NCBI GenBank assembly: GCA_050247155.1
Contig: JBFWUS010000010.1
Span: forward strand, 1-64,000
From: Mesorhizobium_G sp050247155
GTDB lineage: Bacteria > Pseudomonadota > Alphaproteobacteria > Rhizobiales > Rhizobiaceae
DNA length: 64,000 bases
Reading direction: 5' to 3'
The notes beneath the pieces are model-generated. The model worked only from the letters and a program-made list of their open reading frames with translations, made no database searches and was not told the DNA's origin. This document shows, in pieces, positions 61,617 through 64,000 of the stretch (position 1 is its first letter; each line of letters starts with the position of its first letter). The translations under genes were made by a program, and so were the position numbers.

Positions 61617-62924
61617 ATGCTTCGACGGATGTGGGCACATAGCGGATGGCGGACGGCACTGCGCTGCGTGATCGCGGCCGCGACGCTGTGCCTGACACTG
61701 CCTGCGATCGCACAACAAACAAGCGCCATTCCCGATCCACGAGAAACCAGCCGCGCCGAATTCGAGCAGATCAGCCGCGAACTGGTGTTGTCCGATGAAA
61801 AGGTTGCGAAACTCGCAGCCGATATCGCCACTTTGCGCAAGGATCACGCGACCATCACCGCCGCGCTGATCCAGTCGGCAAAGACGGAGAAGAAGCTCAA
61901 CGAGGATATCGAGGTCATCGGCGAGCGCCTGGCGCGGCAGAAAGGCCAGGAGGACGCGATCCGAAAGTCACTCTGGGCCCGTCGTGACGTGCTGGCCGAG
62001 GTGCTTGGTGGTCTGGAGCGCATGGGCCTCAATCCCCCGCCGGCCATTCTGGTGACACCGCAGGATGCGCTTTCGTCGGTCCGCAGCGCCATCCTGCTGG
62101 GCGCGGTCGTGCCGGAGCTGCGGCAGGAGACCGACGCCATCATGGCCGATCTTACTGAATTGTCCCGCCTTTCGGCCTCCATTCAGGCCGAACGCGACAG
62201 GCTGTCCGGCGCGGCGGCAGATCTTCTGGCCGAGAAGAAGAAGCTCACCTTCCTGTTGAATGAGAAGGAACGCTTGCGCGGCGAAAACGAGACCGAACTT
62301 GAGGCTGAGCGCGATCGGGCAGCTGAATTGGCCCGCAAATCGAAAAATCTCAAAGATTTGATCGCCTCCCTGGAAGTGGAGGCGGAGAAAAAGCGCAAGG
62401 CCGAGGAAGCCGAACGCCAGGCCGATGCGGAACAGGCGCGCCGGGAAGACCAACTGGCGGCGATGCCGGTGCCGGAAGACAATCGCCTGGTCGGCGCGAT
62501 CGACTTCGACGCCTTGCGCGGCCAGCTTTCCTTGCCGGTTTCAGGCCGCAGAAGCAAGCGTTTCGGTGACAAGGATGGTCTTGGCGGGGTCATGCATGGC
62601 GACATGGTTGCGACACAATCCGCCGCCATTGTCACCGCGCCGGTCGATGCGAGCGTGCTCTATGCGGGGCCGTTCCGGTCCTACGGGCAACTCTTGATCC
62701 TCAATGCCGGCGATGGCTATCATGTCGTTCTGGCTGGTATGGGCAGAATCACGGTAACGCAGGGCCAGGCGGTGCTGGCTGGAGAGCCTGTCGGGGCGAT
62801 GGGCGAGGCCAGAATAGCAAGCGCTGCGGCGCGGGACGTTGGAAGTGGTGTGCCGGAGCTCTATGTAGAGTTCCGGAAGGACGGCAAACCCGTTGACCCA
62901 GATCGCTGGTGGATGGACCGGTAG
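61617..62924 (+). CDS. envC: Murein hydrolase activator EnvC-like protein
   Basis: 435 residues. A signal-like hydrophobic N-terminus (CVIAAATLCLTLPAIAQQ) precedes a long coiled coil (about 45-270; EQISRELVLSDEKVAKLAADIATLRKDH, SASIQAERDRLSGAAADLLAEKKKL, ELEAERDRAAELARKSKNLKDLIASLEVEAEKKRKAEEAERQADAEQ). The C-terminal LytM/M23 domain is degenerate: SGRRSKRFGDKDGLGGVMHGDMVATQ keeps one His, but the usual H-x-H reads ELYVEFRKDG. EnvC-type LytM factors activate amidases rather than cut. It precedes ctpA, a frequent neighbour in alphaproteobacteria. Confidence 0.92.
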   Translation: MLRRMWAHSGWRTALRCVIAAATLCLTLPAIAQQTSAIPDPRETSRAEFEQISRELVLSDEKVAKLAADIATLRKDHATITAALIQSAKTEKKLNEDIEVIGERLARQKGQEDAIRKSLWARRDVLAEVLGGLERMGLNPPPAILVTPQDALSSVRSAILLGAVVPELRQETDAIMADLTELSRLSASIQAERDRLSGAAADLLAEKKKLTFLLNEKERLRGENETELEAERDRAAELARKSKNLKDLIASLEVEAEKKRKAEEAERQADAEQARREDQLAAMPVPEDNRLVGAIDFDALRGQLSLPVSGRRSKRFGDKDGLGGVMHGDMVATQSAAIVTAPVDASVLYAGPFRSYGQLLILNAGDGYHVVLAGMGRITVTQGQAVLAGEPVGAMGEARIASAAARDVGSGVPELYVEFRKDGKPVDPDRWWMDR

Positions 62925-62954
62925 GCTTGGGTGGGAGCTCTGGAAGGACTGTTG

Positions 62955-64000
62955 ATGATGCGCAAATTGTCCCTGCTGGTGGCCGGAGCGCTGATGGGCG
63001 CTTCCGCGATGAGCCTCGTCTATGGCGGCGTCGGCTCGCCAGCCAATGCGGCAGGTTCCGACACTTACCGGCAACTCGCCGTCTTCGGCGATATTTTCGA
63101 GCGCGTGCGCGCCCAATATGTCACGCCTCCGGATGATAAGTCGCTGGTTGAGAACGCCATCAACGGGATGCTGACCTCGCTTGACCCGCATTCCTCCTAT
63201 CTCAATCCGGACGCCGCGAAGGACATGCGCGTCCAGACTAAGGGCGAATTCGGCGGCCTCGGCATCGAGGTCACCATGGAAAACGAGCTGGTGAAGGTGA
63301 TCACGCCGATCGACGATACGCCAGCCGCCAAGGCTGGGGTGCTGGCCGGCGATTTTATCGCCAAGATCGACGGTGACGAGGTTCGCGGTCTGACGCTGAA
63401 CGATGCCGTCGAGAAGATGCGCGGTCCAGTCAACACGCCGATCAAGCTGACCATCCTGCGGCAAGGCGCAGACAAGCCGATCGAGCTGACGGTCGTGCGC
63501 GACATCATCAAGGTGAAGGCCGTGAAATACCGCGTCGAGAACGACGTCGGCTACATGAAGATCACGTCTTTCACCGAAAAAACCTTCGACGATCTCGACA
63601 AGGCGATCGAGGCTATTCAAAAGGACGTGCCTGCCGACAAGCTGAAGGGTTACGTGCTCGACCTGCGCTTGAACCCTGGCGGCCTGCTCGACCAGGCGGT
63701 CAGCGTTTCCGATACCTTCCTAGATCGCGGCGAGATCGTCTCGACGCGCGGTCGCGATCCGAAGGATGTTTCGCGCTTCGATTCCCGTCCGGGTGATATG
63801 ATCGATGGCAAGCCGCTGATCGTGCTGATCAATGGCGGGTCGGCCTCGGCCTCGGAAATCGTCGCCGGCGCGCTGCAGGATCATCGCCGCGCCACGGTCG
63901 TCGGCACGCAGTCCTTCGGCAAGGGCTCGGTGCAGACGATCATTCCGCTCGCCGAAAATGGCGCGCTGCGGCTGACGACGGCGCTCTATTACACGCCGTC
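62955..64000 (+). CDS. ctpA: Carboxy-terminal processing protease CtpA (S41), 3' end outside the window
   Basis: At least 348 codons are in the window and the gene continues past the right edge. An N-terminal signal-like helix (LSLLVAGALMGASAMSLVYGG) leads to the family N-domain and a PDZ domain (KGEFGGLGIEVTMENELVKVITPIDDTPAAKAGVLAGDFIAKIDGDEV, about 85-170). The protease core has YMKITSFTEKTFDDL, LRLNPGGLL, the nucleophile in LINGGSASASEIVAGALQDH and the general base Lys in FGKGSVQT, both inside the window. It trims periplasmic proteins. GGAAGGA 6 bases before ATG 62955 decides this start; ATG 62958 is equivalent. Confidence 0.94.
   Translation, partial: MMRKLSLLVAGALMGASAMSLVYGGVGSPANAAGSDTYRQLAVFGDIFERVRAQYVTPPDDKSLVENAINGMLTSLDPHSSYLNPDAAKDMRVQTKGEFGGLGIEVTMENELVKVITPIDDTPAAKAGVLAGDFIAKIDGDEVRGLTLNDAVEKMRGPVNTPIKLTILRQGADKPIELTVVRDIIKVKAVKYRVENDVGYMKITSFTEKTFDDLDKAIEAIQKDVPADKLKGYVLDLRLNPGGLLDQAVSVSDTFLDRGEIVSTRGRDPKDVSRFDSRPGDMIDGKPLIVLINGGSASASEIVAGALQDHRRATVVGTQSFGKGSVQTIIPLAENGALRLTTALYYTP

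Noticed and set aside
62541..63620. A 359-codon open frame opposite envC and ctpA
   Set aside because: It crosses the ends of two real genes on the other strand and has no domain.

Overview
The window looks like chromosomal DNA of a Rhizobiales alphaproteobacterium, most likely Mesorhizobium or a close Phyllobacteriaceae relative. The grounds are the high G+C, the gene families present (DUF982, DUF1127, alphaproteobacterial Mic60/mitofilin, CenR/OtpR-type regulator, glnK-amtB followed by ftsK, PlcP-BtaA-BtaB, imuA-imuB-dnaE2), a LexA box of the alphaproteobacterial GTTC-N7-GTTC type, and Rhizobiales-style palindromic repeats. This is family-level recognition from memory; no database search was run. 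The window is densely packed, mostly core genes. I saw no prophage, transposase, CRISPR array or rRNA operon. One tRNA (Gly-GCC) is present.

Layout. 0-5 kb: a truncated substrate-binding protein gene, a small monooxygenase-fold protein, tRNA-Gly, ProX, CnoX-type thioredoxin, a 2H phosphoesterase, a LON-domain protein and a Trm112-like protein. 4.9-10.7 kb: the SOS mutagenesis cassette imuA-imuB-dnaE2 (minus strand) with a perfect LexA box. 10.9-20.4 kb: a zincin, a UbiH-type hydroxylase, TesB, glnK-amtB behind a candidate sigma-54 promoter, ftsK and a LolA-like protein. 20.5-26.3 kb is the most accessory-looking part: a hypothetical protein, two different inverted-repeat elements, LysR/mmsA, a small secreted protein whose ribosome binding site can be locked in a hairpin behind a 13-codon leader ORF, DoxX, and a GntR regulator facing a DapA-family gene remnant with two identical operator palindromes. 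26.3-34.8 kb: GNAT and purH, then hemC-hemD-mic60-hemY-terB-amidotransferase. 34.8-39 kb: tsaD-gpsA-yciI, a HicBA-like toxin-antitoxin pair, and an EVE protein coupled to a methyltransferase. 39-41.9 kb: two paralogous LysR/DUF1127 divergent modules. 41.9-48.8 kb: L,D-transpeptidase, a CenR-like regulator with a cyclic-nucleotide-binding partner, xthA, the lipid-remodelling operon plcP-btaA-btaB behind a Pho box, and an M20 amidohydrolase. 48.9-64 kb: prpE, a Sel1 protein, an SDR, a nuclease-fold protein, obgE-proB-(two membrane proteins)-proA, a ParDE/RelBE-like pair, nadD, a glucoamylase-like protein, rsfS-rlmH-envC and ctpA (cut at the right edge).

How the genes work together. The plcP-btaAB block should replace phospholipids with phosphorus-free betaine lipid (DGTS) under phosphate limitation. 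imuABC is a damage-inducible translesion system. glnK-amtB senses and imports ammonium under nitrogen control. The hem cluster makes uroporphyrinogen III and carries the Mic60 homologue. mmsA and prpE both act in valine/propionate-type carbon flow but are not adjacent. The least explained observations are the leader-ORF/hairpin control region at 24.1-24.2 kb, the twin-operator DapA remnant and the duplicated LysR-DUF1127 modules.
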